A stretch of 33,513 nucleotides of DNA from Scopulibacillus daqui (GCF_016908855.1 NZ_JAFBER010000028.1:1-33513), one strand, 5' to 3'. Shown: positions 1-11,600, counted from the stretch's first letter. The notes: a model not told the origin generated them from the sequence alone. Numbers and translations: made by a program.

Positions 1-18
1 AATCATGTTAAAATGCAT

Positions 19-90
19 ATACACGCAACTCCTATTCTTTTCTTGTTTCTCGTCAATTCAAGTGTAAAGGATTAAGGAGCTTGCGTGTAT
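19..90 (-). other. Long-range inverted repeat at left edge, possible leader of next operon
   Basis: Positions 19-32 (ATACACGCAACTCC) pair with 76-90 (GGAG, one bulged C, TTGCGTGTAT), giving about 14 base pairs around a 43-base AT-rich loop. It lies downstream of the tandem tuf terminators and continues off the window in the same transcription direction. In Bacillus the S10 ribosomal operon follows tuf, so this could be an mRNA leader structure of that operon; that identity is inference. No convincing -35/-10 pair was found between 91 and 134, and no gene is visible in 1-133. Confidence 0.4.
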
Positions 91-133
91 TTTTTTGTTT
101 TAATTTTTCTTATACCCCAACAAATATTGTAGA

Positions 134-164
134 GCCGAAAAAATCGCCCAGCGGCGATTTTGGC
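134..164 (-). terminator. Second rho-independent terminator downstream of tuf
   Basis: A 9-bp stem (140-148 with 153-161) closes a four-base loop and is extended by GCC/GGC after a small bulge. On the minus strand the 3' arm runs into six T residues (143-138 read in reverse), partly inside the stem. It backs up the stronger terminator at 174-209. Confidence 0.55.
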
Positions 165-173
165 TAATGATAT

Positions 174-209
174 AAAAAAAAGGACACCCTTAATAGGATG
201 CCCTTTTTT
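174..209 (-). terminator. tuf terminator
   Basis: The minus-strand RNA forms a 13-bp stem around a six-base loop, followed by a U-run. Two of its pairs are G-U on the minus strand but mismatched (A-C, C-A) on the plus strand, which fixes its direction as minus. It begins about nine bases after the tuf stop codon. Confidence 0.85.
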
Positions 210-217
210 AACATTTA

Positions 218-1405
218 TTATTCAACGATAGAAGAAACTACGCCTGCGCCTACAGTACGTCCGCCTTCACGGATAGAGAACTTAGTACCTTCTTCAATCG
301 CGATTGGAGAAATAAGTTCTACGCTCATTTCAACGTTATCGCCAGGCATAACCATTTCTACGCCTTCAGGAAGATTGATAGTACCAGTTACGTCTGTAGT
401 ACGGAAGTAGAATTGTGGACGATAGTTAGAGAAGAAAGGAGTGTGACGTCCGCCTTCTTCTTTAGAAAGAACATAAACTTCAGCTTTAAAAGATTTATGT
501 GCTTTAACTGTACCTGGTTGTACAAGAACTTGTCCGCGTTCTACTTCGTCTCTGTCAACACCGCGAAGAAGCGCACCGATGTTATCGCCTGCTTCAGCAT
601 AATCAAGAAGCTTACGGAACATTTCTACACCAGTAACAGTTGTTTTCTTAGGCTCTTCAGTAAGACCAAGAATTTCAACTTCGTCACCAACAGAAACTTT
701 ACCGCGCTCTACACGACCAGTAGCAACTGTACCACGGCCAGTGATTGAGAATACGTCTTCAACTGGCATCATGAATGGTTTGTCATGATCGCGCTCTGGA
801 GTTGGGATGTATTCGTCAACTTGTGCCATAAGATCAAGGATAGCTTGCTCGTGATCAGCATCGCCTTCAAGAGCTTTTAGCGCTGAACCTTTAACAACCG
901 GGATGTCATCGCCAGGGAACTCGTATTCAGAAAGAAGATCACGTACTTCCATTTCTACAAGTTCAAGAAGCTCTTCATCGTCTACCATGTCAGTTTTGTT
1001 CAAGAATACAACGATTGAAGGAACGCCTACTTGGCGAGAAAGAAGAATGTGCTCACGAGTTTGTGGCATTGGACCGTCAGCAGCAGATACTACTAGAATT
1101 GCACCGTCCATTTGAGCAGCGCCAGTGATCATGTTTTTAACATAGTCAGCGTGTCCTGGGCAGTCAACGTGTGCATAGTGACGGTTCTCAGTTTCATATT
1201 CTACGTGTGCAGTAGAAATTGTGATACCGCGTTCACGTTCTTCTGGAGCACCATCGATAGAATCATAAGCGCGAGCTTCTGCTTTACCTTGTTTAGCTAA
1301 TACAGTAGTGATCGCAGCAGTTAAAGTTGTTTTACCGTGGTCAACGTGACCAATTGTACCAATATTAACGTGTGGCTTAGAGCGGTCAAATTTTTCTTTA
1401 GCCAT
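218..1405 (-). CDS. tuf: Elongation factor Tu
   Basis: This 395-residue GTPase delivers aminoacyl-tRNA to the ribosomal A site; length and sequence are normal for Bacillales EF-Tu. The G domain shows the P-loop GHVDHGKT at 19-26, RGITI at 59-63, DCPGH at 81-85 with catalytic His85, and NKTD at 136-139. Many relatives have NKCD there; Thr is compatible with the NKxD consensus. Domains II and III follow, ending in a typical VSSIVE tail. The ATG has AAAGGAGG about 9 bases upstream. It is the last gene of the str cluster, 124 bp after fusA, and tandem terminators follow. It may also be transcribed from a weak candidate promoter in the fusA-tuf gap. Confidence 0.99.
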   Translation of the reverse strand: MAKEKFDRSKPHVNIGTIGHVDHGKTTLTAAITTVLAKQGKAEARAYDSIDGAPEERERGITISTAHVEYETENRHYAHVDCPGHADYVKNMITGAAQMDGAILVVSAADGPMPQTREHILLSRQVGVPSIVVFLNKTDMVDDEELLELVEMEVRDLLSEYEFPGDDIPVVKGSALKALEGDADHEQAILDLMAQVDEYIPTPERDHDKPFMMPVEDVFSITGRGTVATGRVERGKVSVGDEVEILGLTEEPKKTTVTGVEMFRKLLDYAEAGDNIGALLRGVDRDEVERGQVLVQPGTVKAHKSFKAEVYVLSKEEGGRHTPFFSNYRPQFYFRTTDVTGTINLPEGVEMVMPGDNVEMSVELISPIAIEEGTKFSIREGGRTVGAGVVSSIVE

Positions 1406-1462
1406 TATATGTTTCCTCCTTTAACTTTTGAGAAAAGATATTTTTAAATTTATGTGTACTAA

Positions 1463-1489
1463 GATAGCGGGTGATAACACCCATCTATC
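1463..1489 (-). other. Hairpin in fusA-tuf intergenic region
   Basis: GATAG (1463-1467) pairs with CTATC (1485-1489) and GGGTG (1469-1473) with CACCC (1478-1482), around loop ATAA. There is no U-run on the minus strand, so it is not a canonical terminator. It could be a processing or stability element on fusA-tuf read-through RNA; no function can be assigned. Confidence 0.45.
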
Positions 1490-1491
1490 CT

Positions 1492-1520
1492 AGATTACAA
1501 TAAAAATATGTTTCTAACAA
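1492..1520 (-). promoter_or_regulatory. Weak candidate promoter for tuf
   Basis: On the minus strand there is a TTGTTA -35-like box at 1520-1515, a 17-base spacer, and a TAATCT -10-like box at 1497-1492. Each box matches the SigA consensus only partly. Having a separate tuf promoter would be reasonable for so abundant a protein, but the sequence match alone is weak. Confidence 0.3.
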
Positions 1521-1529
1521 CAGTATTCA

Positions 1530-3608
1530 TTAAGCGCCAGTGTTTTTGCTGATGATTTCTTCAGCGATATTCTTAGGCACTTCTTCGTAGTGATCGAAAG
1601 TCATTGTGTAAGTTCCTCGACCTTGAGTGGCAGAGCGCAATGTTGTTGCATAACCAAACATCTCAGCCAACGGAACAAACGCTTTAACCACTTGAGCACC
1701 CGCGCGTGCTTCCATACCTTCTACACGGCCGCGGCGGCTGGTGATGTCTCCCATGATATCACCCATATATTCCTCAGGGATAACAACCTCAACCCTCTCA
1801 ATTGGTTCAAGGATGACAGGTTCGCAAACATCCTTCGCTTTTTTAAGCGCCATAGATGCAGCAATCTTAAAGGCCATTTCACTAGAGTCGACATCGTGGT
1901 AAGATCCGTCGAACAGCGTTGCCTTAATGTCGATCAGCGGGTAGCCAGCGAGCAAGCCGTTTTGAAGCGATTCTTCAAAACCTTGTTCAACAGCTGGAAT
2001 GTAATCTTTCGGTACAACACCGCCGACGATTTTGTTTTCAAACTCAAAACCGCTGCCTTCAGGTAGTGGTTCAAGCTCTAACCAAACGTGGCCGTATTGA
2101 CCGCGGCCGCCAGATTGACGAACGAACTTGCCTTCGACTTTGCCGGCCTTCTTAATTGTTTCGCGGTATGCTACTTGCGGTGAACCTACATTAGCTTCAA
2201 CTTTGAATTCGCGCTTTAGACGATCAACAATGATATCTAAGTGCAATTCACCCATACCGGAAATAATTGTCTGACCAGTTTCTTCGTTTGTTTCAGTTCT
2301 GAAAGTAGGATCTTCCTCTGATAATTTAGCCAAAGCAACAGACATTTTATCTTGGTCTGCTTTTGATTTCGGCTCAATAGCAACAGAGATAACTGGTTCA
2401 GGGAATTCCATAGATTCAAGGATAACTAAATCCTTTTCAGCGCAAAGCGTATCGCCAGTTGCTGTGTCTTTAAGACCTACAGCAGCTGCAATGTCCCCTG
2501 CGTAAACCTTTTTGATTTCTTGACGTGTGTTAGCGTGCATTTGCAGGATACGTCCTAAGCGCTCTCTTTTGCCCTTTGTAGAGTTTTGTACATAAGAACC
2601 AGCATCAGCTGTTCCTGAGTATACACGGAAGAAAGTCAATTTACCAACGAATGGATCCGTCATTACTTTAAAGGCTAAAGCAGAGAACGGTCCATTGTCA
2701 TCCGCTTTACGTTCTACTTCTTCATTAGTGTCAGGAATAACACCTTTGATAGGAGGAATGTCAAGCGGTGAAGGCAGATAATCAATAACAGCATCAAGAA
2801 CAAGCTGTACACCTTTATTCTTAAATGCTGATCCGCAAAGAACTGGATAGAACTCAACGTTACAAGTTCCTTTGCGGATGCCCGCCTTAAGCTCTTCAAC
2901 TGTTATTTCTTCACCCTCAAGATATTTCATCATGATGTCTTCATCTAATTCAGCTACTGCCTCGATGAGTTTATCATGATATTCTTGAGCCTGATCTTTG
3001 TATTCATCAGGAATTTCACGAGCTTCTGTGCGTGTGCCAAGGTCATCCTCATAGAAGTAAGCTTTCATTTCAACTAAGTCAATGATGCCTTCGAAATTAT
3101 CTTCAGCACCGATTGGCAGTTGGACTGGATGCGCGTTGGCTTGCAAGCGATCGTGCAAAGTCTTATTGGAATAGAGGAAGTCAGCCCCTATTTTGTCCAT
3201 TTTGTTTACAAAAACGATACGCGGTACATTATAAGTTGTTGCTTGGCGCCAAACATTTTCAGTTTGCGGTTCAACACCAGATTGCGCATCAAGAACAGCA
3301 ACAGCACCATCTAGTACACGCAATGAGCGTTCAACTTCTACAGTGAAGTCGACGTGTCCAGGTGTATCAATGATATTTACACGGTGGTCCTTCCATTGAC
3401 AAGTTGTAGCAGCAGAAGTGATTGTAATCCCACGTTCTTGCTCTTGCTCCATCCAGTCCATTTGTGAAGCACCTTCGTGTGTTTCACCAATTTTATGAAT
3501 ACGCCCGGAATAGAAGAGAATACGCTCAGTTGTTGTTGTCTTACCAGCATCGATGTGAGCCATGATACCGATGTTACGCGTTTTTTCCAAGGAGAACTCT
3601 CTAGCCAT
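1530..3608 (-). CDS. fusA: Elongation factor G
   Basis: This 692-residue translocation GTPase also acts with ribosome recycling factor. The G domain is complete: AHIDAGKT at 17-24, RGITI at 59-63, DTPGH at 81-85 and NKMD at 135-138, followed by the usual domains II-V. The length is standard for bacterial EF-G. The ATG follows GGAAGGAG with normal spacing. The gene lies 30 bp after rpsG and 124 bp before tuf, in the classical str order rpsL-rpsG-fusA-tuf. I noticed no unusual residues in the G-domain motifs. Confidence 0.99.
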   Translation of the reverse strand: MAREFSLEKTRNIGIMAHIDAGKTTTTERILFYSGRIHKIGETHEGASQMDWMEQEQERGITITSAATTCQWKDHRVNIIDTPGHVDFTVEVERSLRVLDGAVAVLDAQSGVEPQTENVWRQATTYNVPRIVFVNKMDKIGADFLYSNKTLHDRLQANAHPVQLPIGAEDNFEGIIDLVEMKAYFYEDDLGTRTEAREIPDEYKDQAQEYHDKLIEAVAELDEDIMMKYLEGEEITVEELKAGIRKGTCNVEFYPVLCGSAFKNKGVQLVLDAVIDYLPSPLDIPPIKGVIPDTNEEVERKADDNGPFSALAFKVMTDPFVGKLTFFRVYSGTADAGSYVQNSTKGKRERLGRILQMHANTRQEIKKVYAGDIAAAVGLKDTATGDTLCAEKDLVILESMEFPEPVISVAIEPKSKADQDKMSVALAKLSEEDPTFRTETNEETGQTIISGMGELHLDIIVDRLKREFKVEANVGSPQVAYRETIKKAGKVEGKFVRQSGGRGQYGHVWLELEPLPEGSGFEFENKIVGGVVPKDYIPAVEQGFEESLQNGLLAGYPLIDIKATLFDGSYHDVDSSEMAFKIAASMALKKAKDVCEPVILEPIERVEVVIPEEYMGDIMGDITSRRGRVEGMEARAGAQVVKAFVPLAEMFGYATTLRSATQGRGTYTMTFDHYEEVPKNIAEEIISKNTGA

Positions 3609-3638
3609 GGATTTCTCTCCTTCCTATTATAGAGTCTA

Positions 3639-4109
3639 TTACCAGCGATAGTGTGCGAAGGCTTTGTTGGCTTCAGCCATTTTATGAGTATCTTCGCGTT
3701 TTTTGACAGCGGCACCTGTATTGTTTGCAGCGTCAATAATTTCGTTCGCTAATCTTTCAACCATTGTTTTTTCACCGCGAAGGCGAGCATAGTTGACTAA
3801 CCAGCGCAAACCAAGTGTTGTACGGCGTTCCGGACGAACTTCTACTGGCACTTGATAGTTAGCACCGCCGACACGGCGAGCTCTAACTTCAAGAACCGGC
3901 ATAATGTTCTTTAAAGCTTGGTCAAAAACTTCCATAGGATCTTGATTTGTGCGTTCTTTAACTAAATCAAACGCTTTATAAAGGATAGATTGCGCTACTC
4001 CTTTTTTGCCGTCTTTCATGATTTGGTTAATCAAACGAGTGACAAGTTTAGAATTGTACATTGGATCAGGTAAAACGTCGCGTTTTTCAGCTGGACCTTT
4101 TCTTGACAT
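3639..4109 (-). CDS. rpsG: 30S ribosomal protein S7
   Basis: This 156-residue primary binding protein of the 3' domain of 16S rRNA nucleates the 30S head. The sequence matches bacterial S7 over its whole length, from [12 protein letters not shown] to the AHYRW terminus. The ATG is preceded by AAAGGGGG. It lies between rpsL (32 bp upstream) and fusA (30 bp downstream). In Escherichia coli S7 is the translational repressor of the str operon; no such operator can be recognised here. Confidence 0.99.
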   Translation of the reverse strand: MSRKGPAEKRDVLPDPMYNSKLVTRLINQIMKDGKKGVAQSILYKAFDLVKERTNQDPMEVFDQALKNIMPVLEVRARRVGGANYQVPVEVRPERRTTLGLRWLVNYARLRGEKTMVERLANEIIDAANNTGAAVKKREDTHKMAEANKAFAHYRW

Positions 4110-4141
4110 AATATAAACCCCCTTTCAAACTAGATTTCTGC

Positions 4142-4555
4142 TTATTGCTTAGGTTTTTTCGTACCGTATTTGGAACGGCCTTGTTTGCGGTCAGTCACAC
4201 CTGCAGTATCAAGTGCGCCGCGGATAATATGATAACGAACACCAGGAAGGTCTTTTACACGTCCGCCGCGGATAAGCACAACACTGTGTTCTTGTAAATT
4301 GTGGCCAATACCAGGAATGTATGCAGTCACTTCAATACCGTTAGTGAGACGCACACGAGCATATTTACGCAACGCAGAGTTAGGCTTCTTAGGTGTCATT
4401 GTACCAACACGAGTGCAAACACCGCGCTTTTGAGGCGAAGATTGATTAGTTAAGGCTTTCTTAAAGCTGTTGTAACCTTTGTTCAAAGCAGGTGAGTCAG
4501 ACTTGCGTGTCTTTGAAGTACGCCCTTTGCGTACAAGCTGATTAATTGTAGGCAT
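4142..4555 (-). CDS. rpsL: 30S ribosomal protein S12
   Basis: This 137-residue decoding-centre protein has the conserved [11 protein letters not shown] segment at 54-64 and [14 protein letters not shown] at 97-110. Lys56 and Lys101 correspond to the classical streptomycin-resistance positions (E. coli K43 and K88) and both are wild type. The ATG follows a GGGAGG SD. The 102-bp gap from rplGB holds two hairpins, one ending just after the rplGB stop. Confidence 0.99.
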   Translation of the reverse strand: MPTINQLVRKGRTSKTRKSDSPALNKGYNSFKKALTNQSSPQKRGVCTRVGTMTPKKPNSALRKYARVRLTNGIEVTAYIPGIGHNLQEHSVVLIRGGRVKDLPGVRYHIIRGALDTAGVTDRKQGRSKYGTKKPKQ

Positions 4556-4625
4556 AATTTTTTCCTCCCTTCAGTAAAATCCAAACCCACTGAACCAGGC
4601 GGTTCATTTTTGTGCAAAAAATTTT

Positions 4626-4656
4626 GTTTTTGCTTCGGCAACCCTTTAGCAAAAAC
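4626..4656 (-). other. Intercistronic hairpin between rplGB and rpsL
   Basis: GTTTTTGCT (minus strand, 4656-4648) pairs with AGCAAAAAC (4634-4626) across a 13-base loop, starting one base after the rplGB stop codon. A short A-run and then six T residues follow, so weak attenuation is conceivable. A second, smaller palindrome (TGAACC/GGTTCA) lies at 4591-4606. These could modulate rplGB versus rpsL output; this is inference. Confidence 0.5.
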
Positions 4657-4657
4657 T

Positions 4658-4909
4658 TTATTGTTTAATTGCAACTGCCGCTGCCCCAACATCGATACCG
4701 CAAGCTTTGCCGAGCTTTTTCATTGAGTCAACGGTATGGATTGGCACACCTTTTTCTTTTGCCAAATCAACAATTTTATTGGTTACATGAACATCAGCAT
4801 CTTTAGCAATGACAATCTCTTTCACAAGATTATCTTTCAATGCTTTCATTGCTTGTTTTGTACCAACAATCGTACCATTTTTTGCCTGTGTCACTTTATC
4901 ATAAGACAT
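4658..4909 (-). CDS. rplGB: L7Ae-family RNA-binding protein (YbxF/RplGB)
   Basis: This 83-residue protein of the L7Ae/L30e/S12e family resembles B. subtilis YbxF, which binds RNA kink-turns. The family core is visible, including IVGTKQ near the N terminus, the IAKDAD segment and the [15 protein letters not shown] motif near the C terminus. I chose the ATG at 4909-4907 because GGAGG lies 8 bases upstream; a TTG further upstream would place the SD inside the coding region. It is the first gene after the str promoter, as in Bacillus, between rpoC and rpsL. Its exact cellular role is unsettled. Confidence 0.93.
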   Translation of the reverse strand: MSYDKVTQAKNGTIVGTKQAMKALKDNLVKEIVIAKDADVHVTNKIVDLAKEKGVPIHTVDSMKKLGKACGIDVGAAAVAIKQ

Positions 4910-4928
4910 ATCAACATCCTCCAAAGCA

Positions 4929-4980
4929 ACAAGGTATTTAGGAGCACTCCGTTATAATATCACCGAGTGCTCCCCCTTGT
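4929..4980 (-). repeat. Inverted repeat spanning the str promoter
   Basis: The inner arms GGAGCACTC (4941-4949) and GAGTGCTCC (4965-4973) are perfect 9-mers. The outer arms ACAAGG (4929-4934) and CCTTGT (4975-4980) extend the symmetry. The right arm fills the -35/-10 spacer and the centre contains the -10 box. It could be a DNA operator, or an RNA hairpin on rpoC read-through transcripts. Confidence 0.65.
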
Positions 4981-4983
4981 CAA
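4954..4983 (-). promoter_or_regulatory. SigA promoter of rplGB-rpsL-rpsG-fusA-tuf
   Basis: On the minus strand there is a perfect TTGACA at 4983-4978, an 18-base spacer, and TATTAT at 4959-4954 preceded by TGA, an extended -10. It lies just after the rpoC stop codon, and transcription should start near 4947, about 38 bases before the rplGB start. The str cluster can therefore be expressed independently of rpoBC. Confidence 0.8.
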
Positions 4984-4991
4984 CACTCTTT

Positions 4992-7900
4992 TTAGCTTTC
5001 TTGATTCACAAGTTCTTCACTTGTTATTTCATTATCTTCGCCAGTTAATTCTTCCGGTTTCTGAACCGTTACATTGCGGTAACGAGGCATGCCCGTACCA
5101 GCTGGAACAAGCTTGCCGATAATGACATTTTCTTTTAGTCCGAGCAGCTCATCTCGTTTTCCTTTGATCGCTGCGTCTGTCAGAACTCGTGTCGTTTCTT
5201 GGAAGGATGCAGCGGATAAGAAGGATTCTGTTTCAAGAGATGCTTTCGTAATTCCGAGCAGTATTGGACGCCCTGTTGCAGGCACACCGCCATTCATAAT
5301 AACTTTTTTATTAACTTCTTTGAACTGGTGAATATCAATGAGTGAGCCTGGCAAGACATCTGTATCGCCGGCATCAATAACACGGATCTTGCGCATCATT
5401 TGGCGAACCATAACTTCAACGTGTTTATCGCCGATTTCTACACCTTGCATGCGGTATACTTTTTGCACTTCACGAAGCAGATACTCTTGAACACCTTTCA
5501 GCCCTGATACCAATAGAAGCTCTTTAGGGTCAATGGATCCTTCTGTCAAAACTTGCCCTGCATAAACTTGGTCATTTTCATTGACTTTTAAGCGGGCACC
5601 CAGAGGCACATTATACGTTCTTGATTCGATTTTGCCTTGAACAGTAATCTCACGCTTATCTTTTAATTCTTTGATCGATGTCACCGTACCATCAAGTTCG
5701 GAGATTGCTGCTTGCCCCTTAGGATTACGCGCTTCGAACAGCTCTTGGATACGCGGCAAACCTTGAGTAATATCGTCACCCGCTACGCCGCCGGTATGGA
5801 AGGTACGCATTGTAAGCTGTGTACCTGGTTCACCGATCGATTGAGCAGCGATAATGCCGACAGCTTCTCCAACTTCAACTTCTGAACCAGTGGCCAAGTT
5901 GCGACCGTAACATTTTTTGCAAACACCGTGACGAGTATCACACATAAATACCGAACGAATCATAACCTCGGTTATGCCGGCATCTACGATGGCTTTTGCT
6001 GCATCTTCGGTAATCAGATCGCCTTTTTTGACAAAGCATTCACCTGTTTCAGGATGGCAAACATCTTCATGTGACGTACGGCCAACCAAACGGTCGTATA
6101 GACTTTCAATTTCTTCATTGCCGTCAGTAATTGCCCTTACAATCAAACCGCGGTCTGTACCGCAATCGTCTTCGCGAACAATAACATCTTGCGCAACATC
6201 AACGAGACGGCGAGTTAAATAACCTGAATCGGCAGTCTTCAGAGCGGTATCTGCAAGTCCTTTCCGTGCCCCGTGTGTAGAAATAAAGTATTCTAGCACT
6301 GTTAAACCTTCGCGGAAGCTCGAGCGGATTGGCAGCTCGATAATCCGACCGGATGGGTTAGCCATCAAACCGCGCATACCAGCAAGCTGTGTGAAGTTTG
6401 ATGCGTTACCACGGGCACCGGAATCACTCATCATAAAGATCGGATTCGTTCTATCTAATGAATGCATCAACTTGTCTTGAATGATGTCTTTGGCACTGCT
6501 CCAAATGGAAATAACACGTTCATAACGTTCTTCTTCTGTAATTAAGCCTCTTCTGAACTGCTTAAGCACTTTATTGACCTTTTCTTCAGCTTCCGCAAGT
6601 ATTTCTTGTTTTTCAGGCAATACAACAATGTCGCTGACACCAATAGTAATACCTGCTTTTGTAGAATAAGAGAAGCCTAATGCCTTCATGCGGTCAAGCA
6701 TTTTCGATGTCTCAGTAACCTTAAATCGCTTGAATACTTCAGCGATAATGTCACCAAGAATGCCCTTTTTAAACGGCAGTACAATTTCTCTCTTTTTAAT
6801 TTCTGATTTAATGTCAGTCCCCATAGGAACAAAATATTTATCCGGCGTAGCCACTTCTAAATTATAATTAGTTGGTTCATTAATATAAGGGAACGAATTA
6901 GGCAATATACCGTTGAAAATGAGTTTTCCAACTGTTGTCAGCAAATACTTTTTATTTTGCTCTTCAGTAAATGTGGAGTTGCCGACAACTTTAGCCGGGA
7001 TAGCGATACGTGTGTGCAAGTGCACATAACCATTTTGGTAAGCCATTAATGCTTCATTAATGTCTTTAAATACCTTGCCTTCACCAATTGCGCCTTCTCT
7101 TTCCATTGTTAAGTAATAGTTGCCTAAAACCATGTCTTGAGAAGGTGTAACAACCGGTTTGCCGTCTTTAGGGTTTAAGATGTTTTGCGCCGCAAGCATT
7201 AAAATTCTCGCTTCTGCCTGCGCTTCGGCTGATAACGGAACGTGAACGGCCATTTGGTCTCCGTCAAAGTCGGCGTTATATGCCGTACATACTAATGGAT
7301 GGAGTCGGATAGCCCGGCCCTCAACCAGCGTTGGTTCAAAAGCCTGGATGCCTAAACGGTGCAATGTCGGTGCACGGTTTAGCAATACAGGATGTTCTTT
7401 AATAACCTCTTCTAAAACACCCCAAACATCAGGATGAACTTTTTCGACTTTCCGTTTTGCGCTCTTAATGTTATGAGCTATTCCTTTATTTACAAGCTCT
7501 TTCATTACAAATGGCTTGAAAAGCTCAAGAGCCATTTCTTTAGGCAAACCGCATTGATACATCTTAAGGTACGGACCTACAACGATAACTGAACGCCCTG
7601 AATAATCAACACGTTTACCCAATAAATTCTGACGGAAACGGCCTTGTTTACCTTTTAACATGTGTGAAAGGGATTTTAGAGGGCGATTTCCCGGCCCAGT
7701 AACCGGTCTGCCGCGCCGGCCGTTATCAATTAACGCATCAACTGCTTCTTGAAGCATACGTTTTTCATTCTGAACAATAATGCTCGGAGCGCCTAAGTCA
7801 AGCAAACGTTTGAGGCGGTTATTCCGATTAATAACCCGACGGTATAAATCATTTAGATCCGACGTTGCAAAACGACCGCCGTCAAGTTGCACCATAGGAC

Positions 7901-8615
7901 GCAATTCAGGTGGAATAACAGGCAAAACATCAAGAATCATCCAAGATGGATCATTTTCTGATCCTCTGAATGCCTCGATCACTTCTAAGCGTTTAATGGC
8001 ACGGGTACGGCGCTGCCCTTGTGCCGCTTTCAGTTCTTCTTTAAGTATATTGGCTTCTTTATCAAGATCGATATCTTGCAGCAGCTTCTTAATTGATTCG
8101 GCTCCCATGCCTGCCTTAAAGCCATTGCCGTACTTATCACGATAGTTGCGATACTCCTTCTCAGATAGCAGCTGCTTTTTCTCAAGAGGTGTATCACCAG
8201 GCTCTGTTACCACGTAAGATGCAAAATAAATAACTTCTTCAAGCGCACGAGGCGACATGTCCAGCAATAATCCCATGCGGCTTGGTATGCCTTTGAAATA
8301 CCAAATATGGGAGACAGGGGCAGCTAACTCAATGTGCCCCATTCTTTCCCTTCTTACTTTGGCGCGTGTCACTTCAACACCGCATCGATCGCATACAACA
8401 CCTTTATAGCGGACGCGCTTATACTTTCCGCAATGACATTCCCAGTCTTTGGTCGGCCCGAAAATTCTTTCACAAAACAGACCGTCTTTTTCTGGTTTTA
8501 ACGTTCTATAGTTAATGGTTTCAGGTTTTTTTACTTCACCGCGAGACCAAGACCTAATTTTGTTTGGAGACGCTAGGCCGATCTTCATAAATTCGAATTT
8601 ATTGACATCCAACAA
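4992..8615 (-). CDS. rpoC: DNA-directed RNA polymerase subunit beta'
   Basis: This 1207-residue catalytic subunit is of Bacillus type. The N-terminal zinc site has Cys60, Cys62, Cys75 and Cys78. The absolutely conserved NADFDGD at 447-453 supplies the three aspartates (449, 451, 453) that hold the catalytic magnesium. The trigger-loop region ([18 protein letters not shown]) and a C-terminal zinc cluster ([14 protein letters not shown]) are present. Translation starts at a TTG (8615-8613; a second TTG follows directly) with GGAGG at 8628-8624. The gap from rpoB is 65 bp. The str promoter begins 9 bp after the stop codon. Confidence 0.99.
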   Translation of the reverse strand: MLDVNKFEFMKIGLASPNKIRSWSRGEVKKPETINYRTLKPEKDGLFCERIFGPTKDWECHCGKYKRVRYKGVVCDRCGVEVTRAKVRRERMGHIELAAPVSHIWYFKGIPSRMGLLLDMSPRALEEVIYFASYVVTEPGDTPLEKKQLLSEKEYRNYRDKYGNGFKAGMGAESIKKLLQDIDLDKEANILKEELKAAQGQRRTRAIKRLEVIEAFRGSENDPSWMILDVLPVIPPELRPMVQLDGGRFATSDLNDLYRRVINRNNRLKRLLDLGAPSIIVQNEKRMLQEAVDALIDNGRRGRPVTGPGNRPLKSLSHMLKGKQGRFRQNLLGKRVDYSGRSVIVVGPYLKMYQCGLPKEMALELFKPFVMKELVNKGIAHNIKSAKRKVEKVHPDVWGVLEEVIKEHPVLLNRAPTLHRLGIQAFEPTLVEGRAIRLHPLVCTAYNADFDGDQMAVHVPLSAEAQAEARILMLAAQNILNPKDGKPVVTPSQDMVLGNYYLTMEREGAIGEGKVFKDINEALMAYQNGYVHLHTRIAIPAKVVGNSTFTEEQNKKYLLTTVGKLIFNGILPNSFPYINEPTNYNLEVATPDKYFVPMGTDIKSEIKKREIVLPFKKGILGDIIAEVFKRFKVTETSKMLDRMKALGFSYSTKAGITIGVSDIVVLPEKQEILAEAEEKVNKVLKQFRRGLITEEERYERVISIWSSAKDIIQDKLMHSLDRTNPIFMMSDSGARGNASNFTQLAGMRGLMANPSGRIIELPIRSSFREGLTVLEYFISTHGARKGLADTALKTADSGYLTRRLVDVAQDVIVREDDCGTDRGLIVRAITDGNEEIESLYDRLVGRTSHEDVCHPETGECFVKKGDLITEDAAKAIVDAGITEVMIRSVFMCDTRHGVCKKCYGRNLATGSEVEVGEAVGIIAAQSIGEPGTQLTMRTFHTGGVAGDDITQGLPRIQELFEARNPKGQAAISELDGTVTSIKELKDKREITVQGKIESRTYNVPLGARLKVNENDQVYAGQVLTEGSIDPKELLLVSGLKGVQEYLLREVQKVYRMQGVEIGDKHVEVMVRQMMRKIRVIDAGDTDVLPGSLIDIHQFKEVNKKVIMNGGVPATGRPILLGITKASLETESFLSAASFQETTRVLTDAAIKGKRDELLGLKENVIIGKLVPAGTGMPRYRNVTVQKPEELTGEDNEITSEELVNQES

Positions 8616-8680
8616 AGGGGCAACCTCCCTTTACTTTCAGTGTTTTGGGGTAATCCACTGATTTTCATCCCAACTTATGC

Positions 8681-11600
8681 CTATGCATTAACATTTAAAT
8701 TTTCGCTTGTTGTTTCATCTTCTTCATCAATTTCTCGAATGTCAATTTCTTCATCGTCACTAGATAATACTTTGACATCCATACCTAAGCTTTGCAGCTC
8801 TTTAATCAATACTTTAAAGGATTCAGGAACTCCTGGTTCAGGCACGTTCTCGCCTTTAACAATTGATTCGTATGTTTTTACACGGCCGACGACATCATCT
8901 GATTTCACAGTAAGAATTTCTTGAAGTGTATAGGCAGCACCATAAGCTTCCAATGCCCACACTTCCATTTCACCGAACCGTTGACCGCCGAATTGAGCTT
9001 TACCTCCAAGCGGCTGCTGGGTAACGAGAGAGTATGGTCCTGTGGAGCGAGCATGTAACTTGTCATCTACCATGTGAGCAAGCTTAATCATATACATGAC
9101 GCCGACAGATACACGATTGTCAAACGGCAATCCAGTACGGCCATCATACAAAATTGTTTTGCCATCCTTTGGCAAACCAGCTTCAGCAAGGGTAGACCAA
9201 ACATCCTCTTCAATAGCCCCGTCAAATACAGGTGTTGCAACATGTATGCCAAGTTCACGAGCGGCCATACCTAGATGAAGCTCAAGCACCTGACCGATAT
9301 TCATACGTGATGGTACGCCCAATGGGTTTAACATGATGTCAATCGGACGGCCGTTAGGCAAGAAAGGCATATCTTCTTCCGGCATAATTTTAGAGATAAC
9401 ACCTTTGTTTCCGTGACGTCCGGCCATTTTGTCGCCTTGGTGTATTTTTCTTTTTTGCACGATATATACACGAACCAATTGGTTGACGCCCGGCGGCAAT
9501 TCATCGCCATCTTCACGATTAAATATTTTCACATCATGAACGATACCGTCTCCTCCGTGCGGCACCCTTAACGATGTATCGCGGACTTCGCGGGCCTTTT
9601 CTCCAAAGATAGCGTGGAGCAATCTTTCCTCCGCAGTCAGTTCGGTAACCCCTTTAGGTGTAACCTTGCCAACGAGAATATCTCCGTCTTTCACCTCAGC
9701 GCCTATGCGAATAATACCGCGTTCGTCGAGGTTCTTCAGAGCATCCTCGCCAACATTCGGAATATCCCTTGTAATTTCTTCCGGTCCAAGTTTCGTATCA
9801 CGTGATTCTGATTCATATTCTTCGATGTGAATAGATGTGTATACATCGTCCTTAACCAATCGTTCACTCATGATGATCGCATCTTCGTAGTTATATCCTT
9901 CCCAAGTCATGAAGCCAACTACAACGTTTCGGCCAAGAGCAAGCTCTCCTTTATCCATCGAAGGGCCGTCAGCGATGATTTCACCTTTTTCAACAATCAT
10001 GTCCTTTTCTACGATAGGCCTTTGGTTATAGCATGTACCTTGGTTTGAGCGAACATATTTCAATAATTTATAGTTGACTAGATCGCCCTCAACTTCGCGG
10101 CCATCCACTTCTTCAAGCGTACGTATCTTTATAACGTTCGCGGATACATATTCAACACGGCCGCGATGCTTTGCTCTTATGGCAGCACCTGAGTCCCTTG
10201 CGGATACATATTCCATACCTGTTCCTACAAGCGGCGCTTCCGGCACTAATAAAGGTACAGCTTGCCGCTGCATGTTCGCTCCCATGAGCGCCCGGTTAGA
10301 GTCGTCATTTTCTAAAAACGGAATGCATGCTGTTGCAGCAGAGACGACTTGCTTAGGTGATACGTCCATGTAGTCAACACGTTCTTTTTTGACAACAATG
10401 TTGTCACCGCGGAAACGCGCAATGACTTCATCAGAAACAAACGCGCCATTTTCATCTAGCTTTGCATTAGCTTGGGCAACAACATAATTATCCTCTTCAT
10501 CTGCAGTAAGATAATCAATATGCTCAGTTACCCGGCCTGTTTCAGGATCGACACGGCGATATGGCGTTTCTATAAAACCGAATTTATTAACTTTAGCAAA
10601 GCTGGAAAGAGAGTTTATCAAACCGATGTTCGGACCCTCAGGCGTTTCAATCGGACACATGCGTCCATAGTGGGAATAATGAACGTCACGAACTTCCATG
10701 CCAGCTCTTTCTCTCGTCAATCCGCCAGGTCCCAAAGCTGACAAGCGGCGTTTGTGCGTTAATTCACCAAGCGGGTTTGTTTGATCCATAAACTGAGAAA
10801 GCTGCGAACTTCCAAAAAATTCTTTAATAGAAGCAATAACAGGTCTGATGTTAATCAATGCCTGAGGCGTAATAGCGTTGGTATCTTGGATAGACATACG
10901 TTCGCGAATGACTCGCTCCATACGTGACAAGCCAATTCTAAATTGATTTTGCAGGAGTTCGCCAACGGATCGCAAGCGGCGGTTACCAAGGTGGTCAATG
11001 TCGTCTGTATCGCCGACGCCGTGCAATAAATTAAAGAAATAGCTTATGGAAGCAATAATATCAGCCGGTGTAATGTGCTTTACTGAAGCATCAATTTGGC
11101 CGTTGCTCATAATCTTAATAACTTTCTCGCCTTCGTCGTCATCTGGAGCATAGATAGAGATTGATTGCATTGTAATCTCTTGTCCTTCGACAACACCGGC
11201 AGATGGTTTATATTCCTCGAAACCTAGTTTCGCTTCAATGGTTGGCAAAAGCTTATCTAAAGTACGGCGGTCCAAGAGCGTACCTTCTTCAGCTAAAACT
11301 TCCCCTGTTTCCGGGTCTACAAGCTTTTCAGCTAACCTTTGGTTAAATAGTCTATTTTTAATATGAAGTTTTTTATTGATTTTATAGCGCCCTACACTGG
11401 CAAGATCATAACGTTTTGGATCAAAGAAACGCGTTTCTAACAATCCCTTGGCATTTTCAACTGTAGGCGGTTCGCCAGGGCGAAGGCGTTCATAAATCTC
11501 GATTAATGCCTTGTCAGTACCATCAGTATTATCTTTTTCAAGGGTATTGCGCAGATACTCATCTTCTCCAAGCAAATCGATGATTTCTTGATCAGATCCA

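Noticed and set aside
126-131. TACAAT on the minus strand as a -10 box for the left-edge transcript
   Set aside because: The position 17 bases upstream reads CCGCTG, and there is no extended -10 TG.
4591-4615. Plus-strand terminator-like hairpin (TGAACC/GGTTCA then five T)
   Set aside because: Only a 6-bp stem, and no plus-strand gene exists for it to terminate; kept only as a small palindrome in the rplGB-rpsL spacer.
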